From positions 1 through 32,666 of the forward strand of contig JAJEEH010000104.1 of NCBI GenBank assembly GCA_022821105.1: a stretch of DNA of 32,666 bases, written 5' to 3'. The stretch comes from Acidimicrobiia bacterium. Lineage in GTDB: Bacteria > Actinomycetota > Acidimicrobiia > Acidimicrobiales > Bin134. The stretch's first letter is position 1. Each line of letters begins with the position of its first letter. A program made the position numbers and the translations under genes. Positions 1 to 8,028 of this stretch are shown in pieces. The notes beneath the pieces were generated by a model, which was not told the DNA's origin, made no database searches, and was given only the letters and a program-made list of their open reading frames with translations.

Positions 1-1
1 G

Positions 2-352
2 CAGCCCCACTCGCGATTCCAGCGAGATGGCGACAACCTGGTGGACCGGCTGGATCTGACCATGGTCCAAGCCGCGCTTGGCGCCAACTTCAAGTACGAG
101 ACGCTCGACAGCGTGGAGGATCTGGAGATACCTGCCGGCACCCAGACTGGCGATGTGTTTCGCATCCGAGGCCGGGGCGTGCCCCGACTGGAGGGTCGGG
201 GTCGGGGCGATCTGCTGGTGCAGGCCATGGTGGAAACGCCCACCGGCTTGAGCGACGAGGAAATCGACCTGCTCCACCAGCTTGCTGAGCTGCGGGGCGA
301 AGAGGTGGCGCCCACGACCAGGAAGCGACGCCGTGAAGCCCGGCGGCGGTGA
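2..352 (+). CDS. dnaJ: Chaperone DnaJ, C-terminal fragment (5' end outside window)
   Basis: This is the last ~116 residues of a DnaJ (Hsp40) co-chaperone, which delivers unfolded clients to DnaK and stimulates its ATPase in the cytoplasm. The frame is open from base 2 to the TGA at 350-352 and begins mid-protein with HSRFQRDGDNLV. That matches the start of the second C-terminal substrate-binding beta domain (typically HxxFxRDGxDL). It continues through TQAALG-like VQAALGANF, the IPAGTQTGDVFRIRGRGVP stretch and GRGDLLVQAMVETP, all hallmarks of DnaJ C-terminal domain II. The tail is Arg-rich. The J domain and zinc-finger region lie upstream, outside the window. The stop overlaps the proposed rsmE start by 20 bases, suggesting translational coupling. 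The dnaJ-rsmE order is common in Actinomycetota. Identification is secure; DnaJ versus CbpA-type paralogue cannot be settled from the fragment. Confidence 0.9.
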   Translation, partial: QPHSRFQRDGDNLVDRLDLTMVQAALGANFKYETLDSVEDLEIPAGTQTGDVFRIRGRGVPRLEGRGRGDLLVQAMVETPTGLSDEEIDLLHQLAELRGEEVAPTTRKRRREARRR

Positions 353-1028
353 CGGCCCCCACGTCTTCGTCGATGACCTGGAACACCCCGAGCTACGCGA
401 GGAAGACCGCCATCACCTGACCCGGTCGCTGCGGCTTCGGCCTGGCGACACCTTCACCGCCTCCGACGGGGCCGGTTCGTGGCGAATCTGCCGCCTGGGG
501 TCAGACCCCGAAGGCGAGACTGAGGCTGTCGGCGAGGTGGTGTTCGTGGAGGCCCCTCAGCCAAGGCTCACCATCGGCTTCGCCCTCATCAAGGGCGGCC
601 GCCCCGAGCTAGTGGTGCAAAAGCTCACCGAACTGGGCGTGGACGCCATGGTCCCGTTCACCGCCGAGCACAGCGTGGTCCGCTGGGAGGCCGATAGGGC
701 AACCCGCCACACCGAGCGCTTGCGCCGCGTAGCCCGGGAAGCCGCCATGCAGAGCCGCCAAGTGCGCCTCCCCGAGATCGGCGAGCCCACCGACTTCGCC
801 ACCCTGGCCGCCTACCCCGGCGCCATCCGAGCCGATATCACCGGAAACCCCCCATCCCTCGACCACCCCACCGTCCTAATCGGCCCCGAAGGCGGCTGGT
901 CCGAAACCGAACGCCACCAACTAGGCGCCATCCGCATCAGCTCCTCAGTCCTCCGCTCAGAGACGGCGGCCATAACCACCGCCGCCCTCCTAACCGCCCT
1001 CCGCGACGGCTTGACTGCTACCAGCTAG
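333..1028 (+). CDS. rsmE: 16S rRNA (uracil1498-N3)-methyltransferase RsmE
   Basis: RsmE transfers a methyl group from SAM to N3 of U1498 of 16S rRNA and is a SPOUT-class (trefoil-knot) enzyme. The 231-residue product is close to the usual ~240. Visible family signatures are KGGRPELVVQKLTELGVD and its following AEHSVV, AREAAMQSRQ in the middle, and the C-terminal knot motif VLIGPEGGWSETE followed by LRSETAAI, which forms the SAM pocket. The N-terminal PUA-like part begins with HVFVDDL. I chose GTG at 333 because homology begins just after it. It lies inside the dnaJ 3' end (20-base overlap), and the longer upstream frame reads dnaJ in another frame. The TAG stop overlaps the stop of the convergent citrate synthase gene on a palindromic CTAG. 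The 3' third has visibly more A-containing codons than the 5' part. Confidence 0.93.
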   Translation: MKPGGGDGPHVFVDDLEHPELREEDRHHLTRSLRLRPGDTFTASDGAGSWRICRLGSDPEGETEAVGEVVFVEAPQPRLTIGFALIKGGRPELVVQKLTELGVDAMVPFTAEHSVVRWEADRATRHTERLRRVAREAAMQSRQVRLPEIGEPTDFATLAAYPGAIRADITGNPPSLDHPTVLIGPEGGWSETERHQLGAIRISSSVLRSETAAITTAALLTALRDGLTATS

Positions 1029-2296
1029 GAGCGCTGGTTGATGGGGGTGTAGGTGCGCTCGGCGGAGCCGGTGTAGACCTGGCGGGGGCGGGCTATGCGG
1101 CTGTCTTGTTCTAGGAGCTCTACCCAGTGGGCCAGCCAGCCGGCGGTGCGGGCGATGGCGAACAGCACGGTGAACATGTCGGTGGGGAACCCCATCGACT
1201 GGTAGATGAGCCCGGAGTAGAAGTCCACGTTGGGATACAGCCGGCGGCTCACGAAATAGTCGTCGGCCAGGGCCACCTCTTCGAGCTTCAAGGCGATGTC
1301 GAGCAGGGGGTTGGAGCCGGTCACCTCGAACACGTCGTAGGCGGCTTGCTTGATGATGCGGGCCCGTGGGTCGTAGTTCTTGTACACCCGGTGGCCGAAC
1401 CCCATCAGGCGGGTCTCGCCGGCCTTGACCGCCTTGATGAACGGGTCGATGTTCTCGTAGCTGCCGATCTCGTCGAGCATCTCCATCACGGCCTGGTTGG
1501 CTCCGCCATGGCGGGGGCCATACAGCGAGCAAGCCGCCGCGGCGATCACCGAGTAGGGGTCGGTGTGGGCGCTTCCCACCACCCGGGCGGTGCTGGTGGA
1601 GCAGTTCTGGCCGTGGTCGGCGTGGGTGATGAGCAGCAGGTCGAGCGCCCGGCTGAAGGCCGGGTCGCACTGGTAGGTGGGCTCGGCGATCTTGAACATC
1701 ATCGACAGGAAATTGGTGGCAAAGTCGAGGTCGTTGTCGGGGTATACGAAGGGCATGCCGGTGTTGAACCGGGCGCCGGCGGCGGCCACGGTGGGCACTT
1801 TGGCGATGAGCCGCACGATCTGGTGCATGCGGTTCTTGGGGTCTTCGATGTCTTTGGCCTCGGGGTAGAACGTGGAAAGGGCGGCGATGGTGGACACGAA
1901 CATGCCCATGGGGTGGGCATCGTGGAGGAACGACTCCATGAACCGCTTGCGGAAGCGCTCGTGGATGAAGGTGTGGTGGGTGATCTCGTGTACCCACACG
2001 TCGTATTCGCCGGGGGTGGGGAGTTCGCCGTGGAGCAGGAGGTAGGCCACCTCCAGGAAGGTGGAGTGCTCGGCCAACTGCTCGATGGGGTAGCCCCGGT
2101 AGCGCAGGATGCCGTTCTCGCCGTCCACTTCGCTGATGGCGCTGGTAGTGGCCGCGGTGGTGCTGAAGGACGGGTCTAGGAACCAGACGTTGGGGAGTAA
2201 TTTTCGCCACGCTGCGGCATCCACACCACCGTCGACAATCGGAACCTCTATCTGCTCACCGGTCCGATTGTCGGTGATCGTTATGGATTCAGGCAC
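1025..2296 (-). CDS. gltA: Citrate synthase (type II)
   Basis: Citrate synthase condenses oxaloacetate and acetyl-CoA to citrate, the entry step of the TCA cycle. The 423-residue protein has the type II (hexameric, E. coli-like) layout, with a short N-terminal beta domain (SITITDNRTGEQIEVP) and then the helical core. Active-site elements are visible: LITHADHGQN (first catalytic His), GPRHGGANQA (second catalytic His), GFGHRVYKNYDPRA (substrate His/Arg region) and NVDFYSGL (catalytic Asp). The start ATG at 2296 is followed directly by the conserved N-terminal beta strand. The gene is the last of a minus-strand series, 86 bp after the carboxyltransferase gene. It converges on rsmE with the two stop codons sharing CTAG at 1025-1028. 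A 2-methylcitrate synthase (PrpC) is less likely because those lack the N-terminal beta domain and run nearer 370-390 residues. Confidence 0.95.
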   Translation of the reverse strand: MPESITITDNRTGEQIEVPIVDGGVDAAAWRKLLPNVWFLDPSFSTTAATTSAISEVDGENGILRYRGYPIEQLAEHSTFLEVAYLLLHGELPTPGEYDVWVHEITHHTFIHERFRKRFMESFLHDAHPMGMFVSTIAALSTFYPEAKDIEDPKNRMHQIVRLIAKVPTVAAAGARFNTGMPFVYPDNDLDFATNFLSMMFKIAEPTYQCDPAFSRALDLLLITHADHGQNCSTSTARVVGSAHTDPYSVIAAAACSLYGPRHGGANQAVMEMLDEIGSYENIDPFIKAVKAGETRLMGFGHRVYKNYDPRARIIKQAAYDVFEVTGSNPLLDIALKLEEVALADDYFVSRRLYPNVDFYSGLIYQSMGFPTDMFTVLFAIARTAGWLAHWVELLEQDSRIARPRQVYTGSAERTYTPINQRS

Positions 2297-2382
2297 GCAC
2301 GGCTCCTTTCCCTGCTCCCTCCGGCGCTGCGGCAGCTTACCTCAGGTTGTCGCTTTCGCCCCAGAGAGAGTGTTACCCCTGG

Positions 2383-3762
2383 TCACAGCGGGGTGTTGTC
2401 GTGTCGGCGGCGGGGGAGGGCCTCCCGCTTGGACTCCAGCAGATCCAGGGCGGCGGCCACCTCGGCCCGGGTGTCGGCCGGGTCGATTACCGCGTCGATC
2501 GAGCCCCGCTCGGCGGCGATGTAGGGGTTCAGGTAGCGCTCCTCGTAGGCGGCTTCCAGCTCGGCCCGCTCCTGGGGGCTCGACCGTCGGTGGACAATTT
2601 CCACTGCTCCCCGGGCGCCCATGACCGCGACCTCCGCTGAGGGCCAGGCCAGGGCGATGTCGTTTCCCATGTGGCGGGAGTCCATCACGATGTAGGCCCC
2701 GCCGTAGGACTTCCGCAGGGTCACGTTCACCCGGCCCACGGTGGCCCGGGCGTAGGCGAAGGCCAGTTGGGCCCCGTGGCGGATGATGCCCCGCCACTCG
2801 AGGTCCTTGCCCGGCTGGAAGCCCGAGGTATCCACAAAGGTGACCAGCGGCAGGTTGAAGGCGTCGCAGAACGACACGAACCGGGCCCCCTTCTGGCTGC
2901 ACGCGATGTCGAGCGTTCCGGCCAAGGTTTGGGGCTGGTTGGCCAGGATCCCCACCGGGCGTCCGGCCACGGTGGCGAAGGCGCACACCAGGTTGGCGGC
3001 CCAGTCGGCCTTGTATTCCAGCAAGTCGCCGTCGTCGGCCACGGCCCGGGCCACGTCTCGAACGTCGTAGCTGCCCAGCGGGGATTCGGGCAGGATGTCG
3101 CGCAGCTCGGGGGTGGGGCGGTCCACCGGGTCGTCCACCGGATACCGGGGAGGCAATTCGTCGGCGTGGGCGGGTAGCAGGCTCAACAGCGCGCCCACCA
3201 GGTCGGAAGCGGCGTCTTTGTCGTCCACCAGAAAGGCGGCCACCCCGCTGCGCCGGGAGAGCTGGCCAGCACCACCCAGGGTCTGGTTGCTGATCACCTC
3301 GCCGGTGTACTGGCCCACCATGCGGGGGCCGGTGACAAAGGCGTAGCTGTCCTCGGTGGCGATGGCGATGTCGACCAGTCCCAGCAGCAGGGCCGGCCCC
3401 GACACCGCCGGCCCGGTGGCGCAGAAGATGGTTGGCACCTGGCCCGAGCAGTCCACCACCGACTTGGCCACCCGGCCCCAGCCCATGGTGGCCGCGATGC
3501 CCGAGTCGATGTCGGCGCCCGACGAGGCGATGAACCCCACCAGGGGCACACGGCGCAGAAGGGCCTCTTGGGCAGCTCGCTCCAGCGTCTCGCTGTCGGC
3601 CGGGCTGAGCGCCCCCCGGTCGGCCTCGTTGTCCTCCACTTCGAACGTCACGCACTCCCGGCCGTCGTAGGAGTCGAGCCAGGCTCGGGCCGACCCCGGT
3701 GCTCCGGCTCGCAGCGGGACCCGTTCGGGACGGTTGCCGGTGGCGGTCATGGCGTCGGTCAT
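2383..3762 (-). CDS. Acyl-CoA carboxylase, carboxyltransferase (beta) subunit
   Basis: The product is a crotonase-fold carboxyltransferase of the PccB/AccD family, which moves CO2 from carboxybiotin to acetyl-CoA or propionyl-CoA. Residues ~75-210 form the N-terminal domain (GFIASSGADIDSG, then ATGPAVSGPALLLGLVDIAI with its oxyanion-type glycines). Residues ~240-440 form the C-terminal domain (DTSGFQPGKDLEWRGIIRHG, SYGGAYIVMDSRHMG, AWPSAEVAVMGARGAVEIV). At 459 residues it is shorter than typical PccB (~510-550), mainly at the N-terminus. No biotin carboxylase or biotin carrier gene is visible, so the alpha subunit must be elsewhere. It sits 28 bp after the LysR gene and 86 bp before gltA, implying co-regulation with TCA entry. 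The ATG at 3762 was chosen as the first in frame; ATG 3747 is an alternative. Substrate (acetyl-, propionyl- or other acyl-CoA) cannot be told from sequence alone. Confidence 0.88.
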   Translation of the reverse strand: MTDAMTATGNRPERVPLRAGAPGSARAWLDSYDGRECVTFEVEDNEADRGALSPADSETLERAAQEALLRRVPLVGFIASSGADIDSGIAATMGWGRVAKSVVDCSGQVPTIFCATGPAVSGPALLLGLVDIAIATEDSYAFVTGPRMVGQYTGEVISNQTLGGAGQLSRRSGVAAFLVDDKDAASDLVGALLSLLPAHADELPPRYPVDDPVDRPTPELRDILPESPLGSYDVRDVARAVADDGDLLEYKADWAANLVCAFATVAGRPVGILANQPQTLAGTLDIACSQKGARFVSFCDAFNLPLVTFVDTSGFQPGKDLEWRGIIRHGAQLAFAYARATVGRVNVTLRKSYGGAYIVMDSRHMGNDIALAWPSAEVAVMGARGAVEIVHRRSSPQERAELEAAYEERYLNPYIAAERGSIDAVIDPADTRAEVAAALDLLESKREALPRRRHDNTPL

Positions 3763-3790
3763 AGGCAGTGCTGTCAGTCTCGCGCCGTGC

Positions 3791-4693
3791 TCAGCTTGGG
3801 TACACCCCGGCCTGGTCGTAGCCGTGGGTCCCCACCACTTCGAATATCACGTCTCGCACCGCTCGGGTGACCGCCGATGGGGCCACCCGGCGGCTGACGA
3901 TCAGGCCCACCGAGCGCCGCACCAGCCCGGTGATGGGGATGCGCCGCCAGGGGCCGTCGTCGGGGGCGGCGGTGGCCGGCAATATGGCGGCGCCGAACCC
4001 GGTGAGCACGAGGGTGGCGATCATCCTCATGCCGTCGATCTCGGCCCGGGTGGTGAGCTCCACGCCCTGGTTCTTGAGCTCGGAGTCGATCTCATCTCGA
4101 AAGGCAGTGCCCGGCGGGGGCAGCAGCAGCTCGTGGCGGCTCAACTCGGCGGGGGTCACCGACGATTTGCGGGCCAGCGGGTGGTCGGGCGGGGCTATGA
4201 GCAGGCGGTCTTCCGCGAACAGCTCCTCAGCCCGGATCTCCGAGTCGCGCAGGGGCAGGTTGACCACCGCGCTGTGCAGGTCTCCGGCGATTACCTGGGG
4301 GAGGAGGCTGGTGGTGGTGGCGGTGAGCACCTCGAGTCGGATGTTGGGGTATTGGGCCTCCAAGGCGGGCAAAACGATGGGGATCAGCCACCGGGCGGTG
4401 GAGTCGATGGTGCCCAGACGGGTGACCCCGGAGATGTCGTCGCGCATGGCGGCCATGTCCAGGGCGATGGCGTCGGTCTCGGCCCGGATGCGCCGGGCTC
4501 GGGCCAATACCGCCTCCCCCTCCTCGGTGAGGGTGCCGGCGTCGCGGTCCACCAGGATGGCGCCCAGCTCCTCCTCCAACTTGGCGATGTGCTTGGACAC
4601 GTTGGACTGCACGGTGTGCAGCGACCTGGCGGCCTTGGAGAACGTCTTGTGCTCGGCTATCGCCAACAGGGCATCGAGCTGGCGGATGTCCAT
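3791..4693 (-). CDS. LysR-family transcriptional regulator
   Basis: A 300-residue LysR-type regulator. Residues 1-60 form the winged helix-turn-helix (MDIRQLDALLAIAEHKTFSKAA, then LHTVQSNVSKHIAKLEEELG). Residues ~88-295 form a substrate-binding, periplasmic-protein-like effector domain (TRLGTIDSTARWLIPIVLP, and the LLIAPPDHPLA segment). The start at 4693 gives the canonical MDIRQL opening; the longer reading frame to 4807 overlaps the aconitase gene and is not needed. The gene lies between aconitase (59 bp upstream) and the carboxyltransferase (28 bp downstream), all on the minus strand. It may therefore be co-transcribed with the pathway it regulates. Such regulators often respond to a pathway metabolite; citrate or an acyl-CoA is possible here but is inference. 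A 14-bp copy of its start region occurs 40 bp upstream (see the separate entry). Confidence 0.9.
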   Translation of the reverse strand: MDIRQLDALLAIAEHKTFSKAARSLHTVQSNVSKHIAKLEEELGAILVDRDAGTLTEEGEAVLARARRIRAETDAIALDMAAMRDDISGVTRLGTIDSTARWLIPIVLPALEAQYPNIRLEVLTATTTSLLPQVIAGDLHSAVVNLPLRDSEIRAEELFAEDRLLIAPPDHPLARKSSVTPAELSRHELLLPPPGTAFRDEIDSELKNQGVELTTRAEIDGMRMIATLVLTGFGAAILPATAAPDDGPWRRIPITGLVRRSVGLIVSRRVAPSAVTRAVRDVIFEVVGTHGYDQAGVYPS

Positions 4694-4703
4694 GGCCGTA
4701 AAT

Positions 4704-4733
4704 CTACGATCGACAGGAAGGGCGGATGTCCAT
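4704..4733 (-). promoter_or_regulatory. Possible leader ORF duplicating the LysR gene start
   Basis: Upstream of the LysR start the minus strand carries an exact second copy of CATGGACATCCGCC (plus-strand 4721-4734; the original is 4681-4694). Reading from the upstream ATG gives MDIRPSCRS and then TAG, a nine-codon ORF that begins with the same four residues as the regulator. It could be a decoy start or leader peptide affecting regulator translation, or only the trace of a short duplication. No clear Shine-Dalgarno sequence distinguishes the two starts. Confidence 0.3.
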
Positions 4734-4752
4734 GACGGCTCTCGGCGGGTGA

Positions 4753-7026
4753 TCAGCCCATGGTCCGCTGGCGGATCAGGTTCAATGCGCTGCCCGCCTG
4801 GAACCACTCGATCTGGTCGAGCGACAGGGTGTGCTCGGCGGTGATGTCCACCATGGTCCCGTCGGGCTTGGCCACCTGCACCTGCACCGGCGCGCCCGGA
4901 GCCAGATCAGCCAGGCCGAGCACCGAGATGCGGTCGTCCTCGTCGATGCGGTCGTAGTCGTCGGGGTCGGCGAAGGTGAGGGCCAGCACGCCCTGCTTCT
5001 TCAGGTTGGTCTCGTGGATGCGGGCGAATGATCGGGCGATCACCGCCGCGCACCCCCGGAAACGGGGCTCCATGGCGGCGTGCTCCCGGGACGATCCCTC
5101 GCCGATGTTGCGGTCTCCCACCACCACCCAGCGCTGCCCGGCGGCGTGGTAGGCCGCGGCCACGTCGGGGAACGAGCTGGTGGTGCCGTCGAGCTGGTTC
5201 TTGCCTTCGCCGACCGCGCCGGTGAAGGCGTTCACCGCCCCCAGGTAGAGGTTTCCGGAGATGTTCTCCAGGTGGCCCCGGTAGCGCAGCCACGGTCCGG
5301 CCATGGAGATGTGGTCGGTGGTGCATTTGCCCTGGGCTTTGAGCAGCACAGGCAGATCGGTGAGGTCCTGGCCGTCCCACGGGGAGAAGGGCTCGAGCAG
5401 TTGGAGCCGCTCGGAGTCGGGCGACACCCGCACATCCACGCCGCTGCCGTCGTCGGGCGGGGCCAAGAACCCGCTGGCGCCGGGGTCGAAGCCCTGGTCG
5501 GGAAGCTCGGTGCCCGGACCCACCATGAGCGCCACCTCGGTGCCGTCGGGGGCGGTGATGGTGTCGCTGGCCGGGTCGAAGTCCAGTGTGCCGGCCAATG
5601 CCAGGGCCACCACCGTCTCTGGGGAGGTGACGAAGGCGTTGGTGGAGGCGTAGCCGTCGTTGCGCTTGGGGAAGTTGCGGTTGTAGCTGGTGACGATGCT
5701 GTTGGGGGTGCCGTCGGCCACGTCGTCGCGGCTCCACTGGCCGATGCACGGCCCGCAGGAATTGGCCAACACGGTGGCGCCGATGGACTCCAGGTCGGCC
5801 AGCAGGCCGTCGCGCTCGATGGTCGCCCGCACCTGCTCGGAACCGGGGGTGACCATGAGGGGCGACTTGGCGGTGAGGCCGTGGGCCGCGGCGTGGCGGG
5901 CGATGCTGGCCGCCCGGGTGATGTCCTCGTAGCTCGAGTTGGTACACGATCCCACCAGCGCGGCGCTCACCTCCAGGGGCCAGCCGTTCAGCTTGGCCTC
6001 GGACCCCAGATCGGCCACCGGGCGGGCCCGGTCGGGGGTGTGGGGTCCGTTGATGTGCGGTCCCAGCTCGGACAGGTCGATCTCTACCACCCGGTCGAAG
6101 TAATCGCTGGGGTCGTCCAGCACGGTGTCGTCGGCTCGCAGGTTGTGGGCGCAGGCGTTGGCCGCGTCGGCCACGGCCTCGCGGCCGGTGGCCTTGAGGT
6201 AGCGGGCGATGGCGTCGTCGTAGGCGAACAGCGAGGTGGTGGCGCCGATCTCGGCCCCCATGTTGCAGATGGTGGCCTTGCCGGTGGCCGAAAGGGAGTG
6301 GGCGCCGGGCCCGAAGTACTCCACGATGGCCCCGGTGCCGCCGGCCACGGTGAGGATCTCGGCCACCTTCAAGATCACGTCTTTGGGGGCGGCCCAGCCG
6401 TCGAGCTCGCCGGTGAGGTGCACGCCGATGAGCTTGGGCCAGCGCACGTTCCAGGGGAAACCGGTCATCACGTCCACCGCGTCGGCGCCGCCCACGCCCA
6501 CCGCCACCATGGCCAGGCCGCCGGCGTTGGGGGTGTGGCTGTCGGTGCCGATCATCATGCCGCCGGGGAACGCGTACTGCTCCAGCACCACCTGGTGGAT
6601 GATCCCCGAGCCCGGCTTCCAGAATCCGGCGCCGTAGCGGGCGCATACCGACTCCAGGAAGTCGTACACCTCCTCGTTGTTGTCGAGGGCGGCGGCCAGG
6701 TCGCGCTGGGCGTCGATGCGGGCCGAGATGAGGTGGTCGCAGTGGGTGGTGGTGGGCACCTGCACCTCGTTCAGCCCGGCGGTCATGAACTGGAGCCAGG
6801 CCATTTGGGCGGTGGCGTCCTGCATGGCCACCCGGTCGGGGCGCAGATCCACGTAGGTTGCTCCCCGCTCCGGGGTGACGGTGGGGTCGTCTAGGTGGTT
6901 GACCAGGATTTTCTCGGCCAACGTGAGCTCTCGGCCAAAACGCTCCCGGGCGGCGTCAACCCGCTCGGCCAGGGTGGAATACACGTTTTCGATCAGCTCA
7001 ATGGGGGTGGAAGCGGCTACCGGCAT
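4753..7026 (-). CDS. Aconitate hydratase (mitochondrial-type)
   Basis: Aconitase interconverts citrate and isocitrate through cis-aconitate using a [4Fe-4S] cluster, in the cytoplasm. The 757-residue length and motifs resemble the mitochondrial-type aconitase rather than bacterial AcnA (~890) or AcnB. Landmarks are [11 protein letters not shown] near residue 95, [20 protein letters not shown] near 155, the cluster ligands in [11 protein letters not shown] and [11 protein letters not shown], and the swivel-domain signature [14 protein letters not shown] followed by [17 protein letters not shown]. The start ATG at 7026 is preceded immediately by GGAGGT, an unusually short spacing, but no better in-frame start exists near the conserved N-terminus. 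The gene is the first of the minus-strand set aconitase, LysR, carboxyltransferase, gltA. The pairing with citrate synthase supports a TCA role. The four-gene set spans 1,025-7,026. Confidence 0.95.
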   Translation of the reverse strand: MPVAASTPIELIENVYSTLAERVDAARERFGRELTLAEKILVNHLDDPTVTPERGATYVDLRPDRVAMQDATAQMAWLQFMTAGLNEVQVPTTTHCDHLISARIDAQRDLAAALDNNEEVYDFLESVCARYGAGFWKPGSGIIHQVVLEQYAFPGGMMIGTDSHTPNAGGLAMVAVGVGGADAVDVMTGFPWNVRWPKLIGVHLTGELDGWAAPKDVILKVAEILTVAGGTGAIVEYFGPGAHSLSATGKATICNMGAEIGATTSLFAYDDAIARYLKATGREAVADAANACAHNLRADDTVLDDPSDYFDRVVEIDLSELGPHINGPHTPDRARPVADLGSEAKLNGWPLEVSAALVGSCTNSSYEDITRAASIARHAAAHGLTAKSPLMVTPGSEQVRATIERDGLLADLESIGATVLANSCGPCIGQWSRDDVADGTPNSIVTSYNRNFPKRNDGYASTNAFVTSPETVVALALAGTLDFDPASDTITAPDGTEVALMVGPGTELPDQGFDPGASGFLAPPDDGSGVDVRVSPDSERLQLLEPFSPWDGQDLTDLPVLLKAQGKCTTDHISMAGPWLRYRGHLENISGNLYLGAVNAFTGAVGEGKNQLDGTTSSFPDVAAAYHAAGQRWVVVGDRNIGEGSSREHAAMEPRFRGCAAVIARSFARIHETNLKKQGVLALTFADPDDYDRIDEDDRISVLGLADLAPGAPVQVQVAKPDGTMVDITAEHTLSLDQIEWFQAGSALNLIRQRTMG

Positions 7027-7091
7027 ACCTCCGATCCTACGGGCTTTCCGGCAAAATGGCCTTGTCGCGGAATTGGCCGATTTAGGGGTTT

Positions 7092-7149
7092 TACTTGGGC
7101 CAGCGGCGGTGTTGACCGAGGGGTCCTACTTGGGCCAGCGGCGGTGTTG
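7092..7149. repeat. Direct repeat, 23 bp, at the 3' end of the PlsC gene
   Basis: Two identical 23-bp copies (TACTTGGGCCAGCGGCGGTG plus TTG) lie at 7092-7114 and 7127-7149, offset by 35 bp. The second copy covers the stop codon and last seven codons of the PlsC gene; the first lies just downstream. Because 35 is not a multiple of three, the same QHRRWPK tail can be read in two minus-strand frames. A similar 35-bp-offset repeat sits at the end of ddl. Confidence 0.85.
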
Positions 7150-8028
7150 GCGCCGGGAGCGGGGGGATCGGTCGCCGAGGGCCCAGGCCCGACGCCAGGG
7201 GGAGACGTTGGGACCGGTGAGGCCGGGGGTGGTTCCGGCGTGGGCTCGGCGGCGGGCCTGGTACCAGTCGGTGGCGCACTCGTCGGCCAGGGTGGCCACC
7301 GCCACCTCGATGCGGGCTGCGAATCGGCGGGCGTTGTCCTCCTCGGTGGGCACCAGGGGATCGCCGAAGGTCACGGTGGTGGCCGACACCTTGGGCACGT
7401 TGCGGCCCTTGGGCAAGATGCGGTCGGTGCCCTCCACATGGATCGGCACCACCGGCACGCCGCAGCGCACCGCGAGGTAGCCGGCGCCGCCCAGGAAGGG
7501 CTGGCCCCAGCCGTCGGGGCTGCGCCCGCCCTCGGGGAAGATGAGCAGGCTCCAACCGTCTTCGATGAGCGAGGCGGCCAGCCGGGCCGAGCGCCGCCCC
7601 GCCTTGGAGCGCTCGATGGGGATGGCTCCGATGACCAGGGCCGAGGCCGCCGACGTGATTGCCCCGGTGAAGAAGTAGTCGGACGCCGCCCCCACCACCA
7701 GCCGGTTGCGCCACCGGGGAGGGATAGAGGTGAACAGCAAGGGGGTGTCGATGTGGCTGTGATGGTTGGCGGCGAAGATCACCGGCCCCTCTATGCGCTC
7801 CAGCCGGTCGAGCCCCCGGCGCTGGGGCCGGGCCAGGGCGGCCATGGCCGGCTGCATCACGACTTCGGTAATGATCCGCCGGGCGGCCCGGGCCGCGGGC
7901 TTGCGGGCCCAGTCGGTGTCGTAGTCGGCCCCCCGGTTCTTGATGTCGGGCGCCGGCGGCACCCCCGCGGGCGGCCGAGCCGCCCGATAGGGGAACTCCA
8001 GCTTCGAGATGACCCGCCTAGCTGACAT
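7126..8028 (-). CDS. 1-acyl-sn-glycerol-3-phosphate acyltransferase-like (PlsC family)
   Basis: A 300-residue glycerolipid acyltransferase. Such enzymes transfer an acyl chain to lysophosphatidic acid or a related acceptor at the membrane. Motif I (HX4D) is in ANHHSHIDTP near residue 90. The acceptor-binding motif FPEGGRSPDG lies near residue 167, and a VPVVPIHVEGTD segment matches motif IV. A hydrophobic stretch near residues 112-135 could sit in the membrane. It is last in an operon with the acyl-CoA reductase/HAD gene and the LarA-like gene, and its start overlaps the stop of the latter by 11 bp. The Arg-rich C-terminal tail ends RRQHRRWPK, and a 23-bp copy of the sequence encoding its end occurs just downstream. 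Substrate is unknown; the neighbours suggest an unusual acceptor or acyl/alkyl chain. Confidence 0.88.
   Translation of the reverse strand: MSARRVISKLEFPYRAARPPAGVPPAPDIKNRGADYDTDWARKPAARAARRIITEVVMQPAMAALARPQRRGLDRLERIEGPVIFAANHHSHIDTPLLFTSIPPRWRNRLVVGAASDYFFTGAITSAASALVIGAIPIERSKAGRRSARLAASLIEDGWSLLIFPEGGRSPDGWGQPFLGGAGYLAVRCGVPVVPIHVEGTDRILPKGRNVPKVSATTVTFGDPLVPTEEDNARRFAARIEVAVATLADECATDWYQARRRAHAGTTPGLTGPNVSPWRRAWALGDRSPRSRRQHRRWPK

Noticed and set aside
1127-2179. 350-codon frame opposite citrate synthase
   Set aside because: Antisense shadow; no motif, biased composition.
4907-6646. 579-codon minus-strand frame inside aconitase
   Set aside because: Alternate frame of the aconitase gene; Arg/Pro-rich low-complexity product with no motif.
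5080-6894. Long plus-strand open frame (604 codons) opposite aconitase
   Set aside because: It is the antisense of a clear aconitase gene; rich in Gly, Val and His as expected of a GC-rich shadow, with no domain.
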